From Pseudomonas sp. TH41 (GTDB lineage: Bacteria > Pseudomonadota > Gammaproteobacteria > Pseudomonadales > Pseudomonadaceae), in the NCBI RefSeq assembly GCF_016650695.1, contig NZ_JAEKFH010000005.1, positions 1,054,001 through 1,118,000 on the forward strand: a stretch of DNA of 64,000 nucleotides. Direction: 5' to 3'. The notes below the pieces were generated by a model. That model worked only from the letters and a program-made list of their open reading frames with translations. It was not told where the DNA came from and did no database searches. Shown in pieces: positions 34,788 through 44,630 of the stretch; the stretch's first letter is position 1; each line of letters opens with the position of its first letter. Position numbers and translations under genes: made by a program.

Positions 34788-35756
34788 ATGGCCCACTTCA
34801 TTGAGCAAATGGCTTACGTTGGCGCTACTCCCTGGCATGGCCTGGGCAGTCAGCTCTCCCCCAATCAACCGCTGGAAATCTGGCAGAGCGAAGCCGGTAT
34901 GAACTGGCAGATTCAGGAAAGCCCGGTTCACTTCAAAGCCGATAATGTCGGCGACCTCGGCACCATTCACTCGTTTGCAGAACAGAAGGTGCTCTTTCGC
35001 TCCGATACCAAAGCTCCACTGTCGGTGGTCTCGCAGCGCTACCAGGTTGTCCAACCCCGTGAAGTCCTGGAGTTTTACCGGGACCTGACCGAGCGTTCGG
35101 GTTATGAGCTGGAAACCGCTGGAGTACTGAAGGGAGGTCGTAAACTCTGGGCACTAGCCAGGACCGGACAGTCAACCGCTCTTAAAGGTAATGACGTGGT
35201 CAACGGTTACTTGCTGCTGGCCACATCTTGTGACGGCACGCTTGCCACTACGGCAACACCGACCACTATTCGTGTGGTCTGCAACAACACGCTGACGATT
35301 GCTATCAATGGTACCAGCCAGGCGATCAAGGTGCCGCACAGCACTCGTTTCAATCCGCGAGCTGTTAAGCAGCAGTTGGGCATCACCGTTTCGCAGTGGG
35401 ACGACTTTATGTACCGCATGCGCACACTCGCCGCACGCCCCGTAAAAGCCCAGGAAGCCAAGGACTACCTGCGGAGAGTGCTGTGTGACGTACAGTCGGG
35501 CACCCCAGAGCTGACTGGGCTCTCAAATGAACGGGCCTTAACCAAGGTACTGAGCCTGTACGAGGGGCAAGGACGGGGGGCGGAACTGGAGGCGGCTAAG
35601 GGCACGGCCTGGGGCTTACTCAACTCGGTCACCGAGTATGTCGATCACGAGCGTCGCGCACGGAGCAACGAGTACCGCATGGACACGGCGTGGTTCGGTC
35701 AAGGAGCTGTCATCAAACAACGAGCGCTCAACACTGCCCTTCAACTGGTAGCCTGA
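34788..35756 (+). CDS. DUF932 phage/plasmid-like protein
   Basis: A 322-aa member of the DUF932 (TIGR03299-type) family carried by phages, plasmids and islands; molecular role unknown. The typical opening is MAHFIEQMAYVGATPWHGLG, then LFRSDTKAPLSVVSQRYQVV and GYLLLATSCDGTLATTA, TIRVVCNNTL. AGGA lies 7 nt before the ATG. Full length. It supports a plasmid/ICE-like ancestry for this part of the island. Confidence 0.92.
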   Translation: MAHFIEQMAYVGATPWHGLGSQLSPNQPLEIWQSEAGMNWQIQESPVHFKADNVGDLGTIHSFAEQKVLFRSDTKAPLSVVSQRYQVVQPREVLEFYRDLTERSGYELETAGVLKGGRKLWALARTGQSTALKGNDVVNGYLLLATSCDGTLATTATPTTIRVVCNNTLTIAINGTSQAIKVPHSTRFNPRAVKQQLGITVSQWDDFMYRMRTLAARPVKAQEAKDYLRRVLCDVQSGTPELTGLSNERALTKVLSLYEGQGRGAELEAAKGTAWGLLNSVTEYVDHERRARSNEYRMDTAWFGQGAVIKQRALNTALQLVA

Positions 35757-35769
35757 AGAGTCGGTCCCT

Positions 35770-35990
35770 TTAAAGAGTTTCGCCGCATCGGTTGGCAATG
35801 TTTTCAAGCGGTAGTGTGTTGCCCTCAACACATCCGATCATGAGCACCCATGAGAGGAGGCTCAAGCCTCTTCTCAACTCAACGAAATAGTCAGTGTTTA
35901 ACCTTTTCTCCTCACAGAGGCTTAATCGCAATTCTACAGCCTCATCCAGAGCGCGGCGTCTTACGTCTGGTATAATTCTGCCGAACTCAC
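35770..35990 (-). pseudogene. possible degraded minus-strand frame
   Basis: Open frame whose C-terminal 65 residues look like protein (LDEAVELRLSLCEEKRL, SWVLMIGCVEGNTLPLENIA), but there is no acceptable start before it overlaps the plus-strand gene at 36004. Perhaps a remnant; it could be chance. Confidence 0.2.
35969..35976 (+). promoter_or_regulatory. extended -10 promoter element
   Basis: TGGTATAAT (35968-35976) matches an extended sigma-70 -10 element, about 27 bp before the ATG of the 100-aa gene. No clear -35 box, as usual for extended -10 promoters. Confidence 0.4.
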
Positions 35991-36003
35991 AGACAAGATC
36001 CCT

Positions 36004-36306
36004 ATGAAACTCCTTAACACCTACGAAGATCGCGATGACGCCGAAGATGCATCGCAAAAACTCATCGGCGAGAAACGACTAGCCAGCGAACGCGATGCCA
36101 CTGTGGTTATTTACAATCTGTTTGGCATTCCGAACTGGGGCAACTTCCACCGTCTAGGCATGTACAACCTCACTGAGCTCAAGCTCTTACTTGAGAGTCG
36201 GGCAGATTGGCAGTTAGCTGATCAAGCTCGTTATGTTGAAATTATCACAACACTGAAAACCGTATCCAAAAACTACGGCATTGAGGTTCCAGCACACTGG
36301 CTGTGA
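36004..36306 (+). CDS. unknown 100-aa protein
   Basis: Not recognised. The protein (starts MKLLNTYEDRDDAEDASQKL, ends KNYGIEVPAHWL) is acidic and helical, with no membrane segment. An extended -10 box lies just upstream. A canonical ribosome site is not obvious, so the transcript may be nearly leaderless. It is convergent with the RelE-UvrD gene ending at 36363. Confidence 0.5.
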   Translation: MKLLNTYEDRDDAEDASQKLIGEKRLASERDATVVIYNLFGIPNWGNFHRLGMYNLTELKLLLESRADWQLADQARYVEIITTLKTVSKNYGIEVPAHWL

Positions 36307-36362
36307 AGCAAGTCCCAATTCGACTTAACTAGTGACTTGCTCCGAGCAACGAGCAGCCAAAC

Positions 36363-38429
36363 TTAAACCATGTCCTCCAAAAACTCAGAAGGAATGCCAC
36401 CACTGGTCACTAACAATCTGTCACGGGCTCTCGTACAAGCTACATAAAGAAGCTGCCGTTCTGTTTCGTAAACCTCCTTCAGATCGGCGTCGTCAGTGAC
36501 GTTTTCAATACGTTCCTGCGATGGGATGACCTCATCATCACAAACCATTACAGCAACAGATCGAAACTCTAAGCCTTTGGCCAGGTGCATAGTTCCGATA
36601 GAGACATAGCCATTCGCTGTTTCAACATGCTCATCAAGTAGCTTATAAGCTAATCCTGCTGCCTCAACTGCGTTTATCGCGACATCAATCTCCGCCCGAG
36701 ACCGCACGAAAACACCCATTTCATGAGGCTTTACACCTTCACTCAAAAGACTTCTTAACCATTGCGCTACATAGGCACACTCATCAATTTCAGAGCTGAA
36801 GCTATGAATTTGTGGCTTAGGTCCATTAAAGACCGATACCGTGCCACCACGGCACTCAGTATTACCATCCACATCGGAGACTTCCGGGCCTAGCAGCTTG
36901 TCTGCTTGCATGCGAATTTGATGCGACGTTCGATAGTTAACCTGAAGCGTACGAGAGCGGCCGCGAACATCAACGCCCAGGGACTTCCATGAAAATGCTT
37001 GCTGAAAAATGCGCTGTCCAAGATCACCAGCAAAAAACAGCGCATTAGGTCGATTACCGCCCAGCGCGGCAAGAAAGCGCAACTGCGGTACATTAATATC
37101 CTGCGCTTCGTCCACCACGACAAACTCGAATGCCGGATTTTTACTTTTTTGCGCGTGTCCCGACAGTTGCGCAAACATTTCAGCCGAGGTTATTAGCTGT
37201 TGCTTTCCGAGAGCATTTAGCACCCACTCAAATATATTCCACAATAACTGCCGCTGTATCTCAGGCAGGCGCGTCTTACGGCCAAGCCGCTTAACATCGC
37301 GATAAGCCTCCCAGCTTTTTAGTTGCCAAACATCAACAACTTGCTCCCACTCCGCTAACAAGAAAGACAAACTGAATTTGTGCTCGGCTACCAAGCTGGA
37401 CGCCTCAGTAATCAGTTTCAAAAGCTGGGTTTTCTTGACCAAGTTAGCCTTGCCAAAATTTCGCTCAAATAACCTTTGGCCAATCGAGTTCATTGCATGA
37501 ACTTCCAAGCGCTCAGCCAAGCGTGGGTCGCTGCTACACAAACGCCGCAACTTTGAGTGAAGGGCATTCGCCAGCGTGTCTGAAAAAGTGGTTAGCAATA
37601 CCCGCGCATCAGGGTTGTGGCGTGCAAGAAATACCGCGCGATGTAGCGCCACAATAGTTTTCCCGGTGCCAGCAGAACCCGACACACGTACCGGGCCACT
37701 GTAATCGCGCTCAACCATTTGCTGCTGAGCGGGATGCAAGAATACTGTCCATTTCTCCCAGGGATAATCCAGTGCTTGTGTCAACGCGTCGACGTCCGCC
37801 ATTACCCGGAAGCGGCGCAGTGCATCAGGGTGAGCGAATGGATCATCACCCACAACAGGTCGTGAAATAACCGGAACACCGCCGGTCGCCAACTCCAAAA
37901 GAGCCTCAGCTGCCTCGGCGGGTAGGTGATCGGCCAACTGTAACAGGGTATCTTCATCCGCCTGTTTTACGTCCGCCAGCCACTCTGTTGGCACGCCATA
38001 GCTCAGCAGTTGATCCTCAGAAATACCGTTGAATAGCAGCGGCTTAATCAGCTCCTGCTGGACATATTCAACAAACCTAGGAACTACTACCTCCTCTACC
38101 CTCTCGCGAATTTCCACCAGCTGCGCCGCACCCGTTTTAGGGTGGGTCTCTAGCTTGCGCCTTTCCGCCCACTGATAGGCTTTGTCGTGGTGATCGACAT
38201 AGCACAGCAGTAGGCTGGATTCAGTTTTATGCACGATCAGACGAATATCGGCGTTTACCCGTAGCGACCAGAAGTTTTTATCTTTCGACTTTTCCAGTTT
38301 ATGAAAGCTCATGCCGGTACTGGCAGGATTAATCTGCAAATCGAAAGCCGTGGTTTTCACGGCTTTCTGCTCGTCACCCGTAAGGCGAGCAAGGCTGTCA
38401 GTGAACGTGTCTGCGATGCGAAAATTCAT
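36363..38429 (-). CDS. UvrD/Rep-type helicase with N-terminal RelE/HigB-like domain
   Basis: A 688-aa fusion. Residues 1-95 match RelE/HigB toxin-like folds: SLARLTGDEQKAV, SFHKLEKSKDKNFWSLRVN, DIRLIVHKTESSLLLCYVDH, HHDKAYQWAERR. The SF1 helicase follows: Walker A GSAGTGKT at 251-258, FVVVDEAQDINVPQLRFLAA, LQVNYRTS, TMHLAKGLEFRSVAVM and LLYVACTRARDRLLV. It is 58 bp downstream of the mod gene on the same strand, so it probably belongs to the Res-Mod operon. Whether the RelE part is a nuclease or only a binding module is open; the usual RelE catalytic residues cannot be confirmed by eye. Confidence 0.88.
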   Translation of the reverse strand: MNFRIADTFTDSLARLTGDEQKAVKTTAFDLQINPASTGMSFHKLEKSKDKNFWSLRVNADIRLIVHKTESSLLLCYVDHHDKAYQWAERRKLETHPKTGAAQLVEIRERVEEVVVPRFVEYVQQELIKPLLFNGISEDQLLSYGVPTEWLADVKQADEDTLLQLADHLPAEAAEALLELATGGVPVISRPVVGDDPFAHPDALRRFRVMADVDALTQALDYPWEKWTVFLHPAQQQMVERDYSGPVRVSGSAGTGKTIVALHRAVFLARHNPDARVLLTTFSDTLANALHSKLRRLCSSDPRLAERLEVHAMNSIGQRLFERNFGKANLVKKTQLLKLITEASSLVAEHKFSLSFLLAEWEQVVDVWQLKSWEAYRDVKRLGRKTRLPEIQRQLLWNIFEWVLNALGKQQLITSAEMFAQLSGHAQKSKNPAFEFVVVDEAQDINVPQLRFLAALGGNRPNALFFAGDLGQRIFQQAFSWKSLGVDVRGRSRTLQVNYRTSHQIRMQADKLLGPEVSDVDGNTECRGGTVSVFNGPKPQIHSFSSEIDECAYVAQWLRSLLSEGVKPHEMGVFVRSRAEIDVAINAVEAAGLAYKLLDEHVETANGYVSIGTMHLAKGLEFRSVAVMVCDDEVIPSQERIENVTDDADLKEVYETERQLLYVACTRARDRLLVTSGGIPSEFLEDMV

Positions 38430-38487
38430 GAATATGCCTTTACAAGTTTATAAGTCGCCACATCGTATTGCGTGCCACTGCAAACCA

Positions 38488-41298
38488 TTAACTCACCCGA
38501 TACACCTTCATAACTTCATCGCCCAAATGGTTGATGACCTTCACCGCTATTCGACCATTTTTAGGCTTATCAAACGACCTTGAGGTATCGCTGTGCAGTG
38601 ACTCCCAAGCCTCTTGATTGATCTCAGCTTTCAGCGTGGTTTTCAGGGCCTTGTACGGATCGTTCGCGCCGAGGAAGTAGGCGTGACGAACGAAGAAACT
38701 CTCTTCGTTGTAGTCAGTATCGATAAACCAACAAGCAATGCCATCGGCACCGTCGGAACGGACTTCGCCAGTATTAGGATGAAATACGTCCACACCATTA
38801 ACTTTCACTTTGACTTTACCGTCATCGGTAGAAATGATGTCGATATCAGGTTCACCGAAGATCACAAAAAGATTGCCTTTGCCGGTGTTCTTGAGGTCTT
38901 CCGCCATATGCAGGTCAGCGTTCATGCGCGCCTTTAGCACTGGAATGCGACCTAGCTTACCGAACTCGGTGGATTGGGCATCGTAATTGAAGGCGCAAGT
39001 AATTAGCACATCAAAATCAGAATCCCCGGCTTCACGCGCAGCGGATACAAGATCAGGGCGCGATACGGTTCCAAACTCGGGCCCGATGAAAATGGCGGCA
39101 CGACGCTCGGCATCACCTTCCATATAGCGCCCTTCGGCACAAACCAAATCACCCGGCCATGGCGTAAGTGAGGTGAAGTTAATTTTGTTTTCTTTATGCG
39201 CCTGTTGCACGCCGGAAGTTTTAAGGTTTTGCAGAATCATCTGCACAAAATCGCGTTCTTCGGAATACTCACCCTGCTTCTTGCCAATGCCATCGATCAG
39301 CTCGTCGTTTTCATCCACTGCTAGTACACGGTGTGGGGATAAGCTTTCGACGGTGAACGGCCCGGCTACCCGCACTTTTTTCTTATCGCTGTAGGGCTTG
39401 TCGTAGAGGTACTCGAACTCAGCCTTCGCAGCGATGGATGCGTCGATTTCCTGTTGCCGGGCGATACGGGCCTGCCACCAGTCGGCGTGCAGCTTCAAAG
39501 CCGCGTCGGGCCACTGGACCTTGTCTTTATCTGAAGGGCCCTCGCGCGGAATCTCCCACTCCTGCCAGGTCTGCTTTAGCGCTGCGTTCAGCTTCTCCCG
39601 CAGCGGCTCCAGCTTCACCTGCCACTGGTCCCAGATGACATCAATCTCCGCATTGTTGGCAATAGCCCCAAGCGTAATATGCGGCACACGCTCATTGACG
39701 AAGCCGTGGCGGATGTTGCCTTGCACAGGCTGTGAACTTGGTGTGGTGCGGGTGACCTCGGCTTCCTTGAGCTGGCCTTCGCGGGAATCGGCCAACAGGT
39801 AAAACGGATAACGCGCGCCCATGATACGGGCACGGGCCAGGGCCAGCGCCACGCGAGAGGTGTCAATCGTGATCCAGCGGCGCCCCCACTGCTCAGCGAC
39901 GGTGGCAGTGGTACCGGAACCGCAAGTTGGGTCGAGCACGAGGTCGCCGGGGTCGGTGGTCATCAATATGCAGCGTTTCACAACTTCTGGGTTCGTTTGC
40001 ACGACATAAACTTTGTCGTCGTTAAAACTACCTGTGATAGTGTCGGTCCAAATATTGTTTGTTATCGAGATCGGGAAGTCTTCTATGAAGCTCCGAAACT
40101 GAATCGACGCCTTAGTAGACTGAACCCGGCTTGCTTTTATAGCTCGCAGCAACCCATCGACCTTGACTTTCCAATGGCTGTTCGAAGGAGGAAAGTAACT
40201 TTTTTTCTGAAATTCGACTGACTGTGGTAATGCGGCCGCCCCCTGAGAAATTAGACTAACCAAGCGATACTGGCGGAAAGTCTTGTCAGCAGGCCCATTT
40301 GCCGTCTCCTCTGCAGTCAAAATGGAACGTGACACACCGTCTTCAGATAATGCTTGGCGATATAAATCTAAACTCTTGAGCTCTGATTTAGACTTGAATA
40401 ACCCGCGATACTTTGGAGTACCATTTTTTGAATACCAGAGAATCGTATCGACCACAGACGGAAGATAGTTTGATGTCGCGTAAGGCGCAGTTTGAAAGTT
40501 GATGTTCGCGATGAAACAACTATCCCCAAATACCTCATCCATCAATGCCCGGACCCGGTGGACATTTTCATCACCGATTTGCACAAAGATGGAGCCGGAA
40601 TCGGTGAGAAGATCGCGGGCGACGGTGAGCCGGTCACGGAGGTAGGTGAGGTAGCTGTGGATGCCGTCGCGCCAAGTGTCGCGGAAGGCTTTTACCTGCT
40701 CGGGCTCGCGGGTAATGTGGTCAGCCTTGCCGTCCTTCACGTCGCGGCTGGTGGTGGACCACTGAAAATTTGAGTTGAATTTAATACCATATGGTGGATC
40801 GAAGAAAATGCACTGCACCTTGTCACGTAGACCTTCACGCTCAGCCAGGCTAGCCATTACCTGGAGAGAATCTCCTAGGATCATACGGTTGGCCCAATGG
40901 GCATCGTGTTGGTAAAACTCAGTTTTAGCGTTTTCATCCGGCAGGCCGTTGAAATCGGAAAACATATCGTCCATTGCACCGGATTGCTGTTGCTCACCTG
41001 CTTCAGTGCGGCGCAACAAATCGTCGATCAACACCTTTGGATGCACTTTGTCTTGAATGTAAAGTGGTGGTGCATTTACCACCAGATCAGACCAGTCCTG
41101 CTCATCTTTACTGCGCCACACCAGTTGTGGATCCAGATCGGTATTGCGTGGATACTTAACCTTCAATGTAGCTTGATCGGTTTTCTGTACCAAAGACTGG
41201 TATTCCGCGGTAGGAATATTTTTACGCGTGGCTTCATCATGTTTGATAGTTTCGACGGAAAGTTTGGATGATGATTTTGTGCCAGTAATCTTGGCCAT
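38488..41298 (-). CDS. type III-like DNA methyltransferase (Mod)
   Basis: A 936-aa DNA N6-adenine/N4-cytosine methyltransferase, beta-class order: catalytic IFFDPPYGIKFN precedes the AdoMet site LDPTCGSGTTATVAEQWG. The N-terminus holds NRMILGDSLQVMASL and the middle a target-recognition region; the C-terminal part (ITCAFNYDAQSTEFGKL) is long for the family. The ATG at 41298 (MAKITG) has AAGGAAA 4-5 nt upstream and begins 1 nt after the res stop; the earlier ATG at 41328 is unlikely. It protects host DNA from the Res partner. Confidence 0.93.
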   Translation of the reverse strand: MAKITGTKSSSKLSVETIKHDEATRKNIPTAEYQSLVQKTDQATLKVKYPRNTDLDPQLVWRSKDEQDWSDLVVNAPPLYIQDKVHPKVLIDDLLRRTEAGEQQQSGAMDDMFSDFNGLPDENAKTEFYQHDAHWANRMILGDSLQVMASLAEREGLRDKVQCIFFDPPYGIKFNSNFQWSTTSRDVKDGKADHITREPEQVKAFRDTWRDGIHSYLTYLRDRLTVARDLLTDSGSIFVQIGDENVHRVRALMDEVFGDSCFIANINFQTAPYATSNYLPSVVDTILWYSKNGTPKYRGLFKSKSELKSLDLYRQALSEDGVSRSILTAEETANGPADKTFRQYRLVSLISQGAAALPQSVEFQKKSYFPPSNSHWKVKVDGLLRAIKASRVQSTKASIQFRSFIEDFPISITNNIWTDTITGSFNDDKVYVVQTNPEVVKRCILMTTDPGDLVLDPTCGSGTTATVAEQWGRRWITIDTSRVALALARARIMGARYPFYLLADSREGQLKEAEVTRTTPSSQPVQGNIRHGFVNERVPHITLGAIANNAEIDVIWDQWQVKLEPLREKLNAALKQTWQEWEIPREGPSDKDKVQWPDAALKLHADWWQARIARQQEIDASIAAKAEFEYLYDKPYSDKKKVRVAGPFTVESLSPHRVLAVDENDELIDGIGKKQGEYSEERDFVQMILQNLKTSGVQQAHKENKINFTSLTPWPGDLVCAEGRYMEGDAERRAAIFIGPEFGTVSRPDLVSAAREAGDSDFDVLITCAFNYDAQSTEFGKLGRIPVLKARMNADLHMAEDLKNTGKGNLFVIFGEPDIDIISTDDGKVKVKVNGVDVFHPNTGEVRSDGADGIACWFIDTDYNEESFFVRHAYFLGANDPYKALKTTLKAEINQEAWESLHSDTSRSFDKPKNGRIAVKVINHLGDEVMKVYRVS

Positions 41299-41299
41299 G

Positions 41300-44200
41300 T
41301 TAGTTTCCTTGCGCCGGCGCGTTGGCAACGGCTTCGATCATTTTGCTAAATTCGGCTTCTACTTTTTGGGCAAAGTCGTCCTGCATACCGAATACATCGG
41401 TAAACTCAGCAAAAGCCCAACGGCCAAAAGTGCCGAGATTGTTCACTCCCGGTACCCAGTAGACATCCATGGTGTTCTTCTTCTCTTTAGCATCTTCGCG
41501 GCGGTAGCCTTTGATTTCGACGACCAAGTTGAGCAGATCACCGTCACCACGACCATCGTCCACCCGGACGATAAAGTCGGGACGGTATTTACGCATTTCA
41601 GAAGCAAAACGATAGGGCACTTCAAAGCCCAGACTGTGATTTTTCACATAGGCCCTAACCTGCGGGTGTGCTTCGGCAACTCGACAAAACTCAGCTTCCC
41701 AATCACTGTCCAGAATCACCCAGTTGACATGACATTTGTCAGCCTGCGTTTCCCAGCGCTCGGTTTTTGAGGTATTGAAACTCACGCTCATGGTTGAGCC
41801 CATGGGGTTGTACGCCTCAAGCACCGCCTTGATCGGTCTCGCCCCCATTTCAGCGCGAGTAATGGCCGTTGTAATGCGCTCGCAGGCGATGTCGGCCAGG
41901 CTCTGAAACATCAACTGCGCAGGATAGGTGCCACCCTTACATACGAGGCAGGTATCCAGCCACTTCTTGGTGATACGTTTCAACTGACCAAATAAATGCA
42001 ATTTGGCTTCTTCACCGGGGTCACGCCATTTGGTGTAGAGCAACCGCTGGGTTAGATGAAACAGCAACGTGGACAGGCGCATGTCACCCGTGTGAGCGAG
42101 GCTAAGGTCTGCAGACTCCCCAATGATGCCTTCGTTGCGAGTTATCGATGGGCCGACCAACTCAGGTGTCAATTCCAGTATGGAGTCAACATTGAATACG
42201 GCTGTGAGCCGTTCCTCTGGCAACTCCACCCGGTAGCCCGCTACGCGCGGAAACTGGATTTCCAGAGAGTCGCGAATCGGACGCATCGCTTTTACGTGAA
42301 TGGTTTCGCGGGGTTTTTGCGGCGGAGCGATTACCGGTTTGGCGGTAAAGTCGAAAGGTATGCCGAGCACATCGGCGTATTCGACGTTGAACAAGCCTTC
42401 TTCATTGAGCTCATAAGACTGGCGGCGCAGCGCACGGCCAATAACTTGCTCACACAGCAGTTGTGTACCAAACGCGCGCACACCCAGCACATGGGTGACG
42501 GTGTTGGTATCCCAGCCTTCGGTGAGCATCGAAACAGAAACCACACAGCGAATTGATTCGCCCAGCCGGCCTTGCTTGCCGACGGTGTTCATGACCTCGC
42601 GTAGCAGCTCCTGATCGGTGATGTTATTGGCTGCCTGGATGTCACCTGTACGTTCGCGAATTTCATCGCGAAACCGCTCAATTTCATCGGCTGCCATGCT
42701 GCGAAAGTTATCGTCCAACGCATCGCCCGACTCTAGCTGTTCACTATCGATCAGCAGCGTGCGCGGCCGCGAAATAGGATTGTCATGCTCATCAAAATTG
42801 CGGAATAGCTCCAAGCGACCATTGACTACATTGCTTGAGCCATCATCATTTTCCCGCGTAAAGCCAGATATGTAGTCGTACACCAGCTTGGACGTCGCGG
42901 TATTGTTACAGACCACGATGAAGCACGGCGGCACGCGGATGCCGGCTTTACTCCAGAGGTCATAGGTTTTTTCGTAATGGCCGTAAAGTGCTGCCAGTGC
43001 GGTTTGCAGCTCGACGGGAATACTGAGCGGATCGAGTGTGCCGCTGGACTTGCGATTGCTCTTCGGCATTTTCTTACCGATATGCTTCCACAACTCACGG
43101 AACATTGGCATCTCGCTGCCGGGGATGTTATCCGCGACAGGCACGCGAGGCAGCTTGACGATGCCGCACTCGATGGCATCCATCAACGAAAAATCGCACA
43201 TTGCCCAAGGAAACAAGGTGCCTTCGGCATAGCCTGAACCACTCAGAAAAAATGGCGTAGCAGAGAGATCCAATACACGCGCTACACCAAGTTTGCGATT
43301 TACTGCCTCAATACCGGAAATCCACAACCGTGCCGCTGCATTGTTTTCTTCAGCTTCTTTCTTTTCGTCGCCCTTCAGGCCGTCATCTTCGCCCGGCTTT
43401 TCCCGGTAGCAGTGGTGCGCTTCGTCATTGATGACCAGTACGTTTCTCATGCCCATCAACTCAGGCATTACCCGCTGAATCATCTGGCCTTCGGTTTCTA
43501 GGGTAATGATGTCATCGCCCGTCCGGCCTTTAAGAAGGGCACGGCCACCCTTGGAAATATCGATGCGCTCACGCAGTTTAAAGGAATGGTAGTTGGTGAT
43601 AATGATCTTTGCTCGATCAAGATCGGCGAGCATATCGGCAGGCACAATTTCACGGCTTTGGTAATAGCTGTCTGGGTCATTCGGTTGAAGCACACGTAGG
43701 CGGTCTTTAATCGTCAGGCCAGGCGCGACAATCAGAAATCCACGGGTAAACAACTTGCTGTTCGGTTGGCGCACAGCATTGAGCGTTTGCCAGGAGATCA
43801 GCATTGCCATCACGGTGGTTTTACCTGCGCCCGTAGCCAGCTTGAGCGCGAGTCGCATCAATTCGGGGTTAGCGTCGTTATTAGCACCTGCTAGGTGATC
43901 GAGAAACTGTTTACCGATCCTGCCCATTTTGGGCGCGACCTCAGTCAGCCAGATGGCAGTTTCCGCCGCTTCGACCTGACAAAAGAAGGGCCGCACGCCA
44001 TTGAACTGGTGATGCCGCCAGTGCTGAAGTAATCGAACGGTTTCGGGAGTTACATTCCAGTCGCTCGGACTCTTCAGATTGCGCCAGGCATCGAGATGAA
44101 AACGCAGCTCGTTAATGATTGAGATCGGATCGTACTTTTGCCCGCCGTTTGAAAGCCCCATAGACTCATCAAATAGATCAGCCGTCTTGCCACCCTTCTG

Positions 44201-44362
44201 CTTCTTGGGCCTAGGAATAGGCGTGACAAATTCAGCTCGGCGGCGGTTATCGATGATCTGCTGAGTTGGCTGACCTTCAACAAGCTCCCAGTGACGCGCT
44301 GGGTACTCATAGGGCGAGTTGAGAATAGGCTTCTCGAAAAACTGATTGTTTTCATTCGTCAT
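41300..44362 (-). CDS. type III-like restriction enzyme (Res), DEAD/DEAH helicase-nuclease
   Basis: A 1020-aa SF2 helicase with fused nuclease. Walker A LKLATGAGKTTVMAML, DEAH-box VLVINDEAHHCYR, DLSATPFF, and helicase C SMLTEGWDTNTVTHVLGVRA plus QVIGRALRR are present. The C-terminal PD-(D/E)XK site is YRPDFIVRV then LVVEIKGYR. It matches the BPTD_3080-type Res subgroup in opening and length. Gene order res-mod (minus strand), 1 nt apart, indicates one operon. Intact, so an active restriction system is likely. Confidence 0.92.
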   Translation of the reverse strand: MTNENNQFFEKPILNSPYEYPARHWELVEGQPTQQIIDNRRRAEFVTPIPRPKKQKGGKTADLFDESMGLSNGGQKYDPISIINELRFHLDAWRNLKSPSDWNVTPETVRLLQHWRHHQFNGVRPFFCQVEAAETAIWLTEVAPKMGRIGKQFLDHLAGANNDANPELMRLALKLATGAGKTTVMAMLISWQTLNAVRQPNSKLFTRGFLIVAPGLTIKDRLRVLQPNDPDSYYQSREIVPADMLADLDRAKIIITNYHSFKLRERIDISKGGRALLKGRTGDDIITLETEGQMIQRVMPELMGMRNVLVINDEAHHCYREKPGEDDGLKGDEKKEAEENNAAARLWISGIEAVNRKLGVARVLDLSATPFFLSGSGYAEGTLFPWAMCDFSLMDAIECGIVKLPRVPVADNIPGSEMPMFRELWKHIGKKMPKSNRKSSGTLDPLSIPVELQTALAALYGHYEKTYDLWSKAGIRVPPCFIVVCNNTATSKLVYDYISGFTRENDDGSSNVVNGRLELFRNFDEHDNPISRPRTLLIDSEQLESGDALDDNFRSMAADEIERFRDEIRERTGDIQAANNITDQELLREVMNTVGKQGRLGESIRCVVSVSMLTEGWDTNTVTHVLGVRAFGTQLLCEQVIGRALRRQSYELNEEGLFNVEYADVLGIPFDFTAKPVIAPPQKPRETIHVKAMRPIRDSLEIQFPRVAGYRVELPEERLTAVFNVDSILELTPELVGPSITRNEGIIGESADLSLAHTGDMRLSTLLFHLTQRLLYTKWRDPGEEAKLHLFGQLKRITKKWLDTCLVCKGGTYPAQLMFQSLADIACERITTAITRAEMGARPIKAVLEAYNPMGSTMSVSFNTSKTERWETQADKCHVNWVILDSDWEAEFCRVAEAHPQVRAYVKNHSLGFEVPYRFASEMRKYRPDFIVRVDDGRGDGDLLNLVVEIKGYRREDAKEKKNTMDVYWVPGVNNLGTFGRWAFAEFTDVFGMQDDFAQKVEAEFSKMIEAVANAPAQGN

Positions 44363-44630
44363 CGTGATCGAGCTTCCCTATCAATATTTGAGTCCAATTC
44401 CCTAATGATAAACTATCCGACCAAGCAATCATGCCGGGTATAACAATATAAATTGTCTAGCTTTTTTCAATAATCTACTAACCAACATTTTATTAGTCGA
44501 CTGACGAAAACTCTTGAACGACTGCCCTAAACGCAGGGAATCAGAAAGGTGTGTCGGCCTGACCACTACGAACATGCAGCAATCGAAATGCCGCACAATA
44601 AAATTGTTCCGAACTTCACATGAAGGAAAA

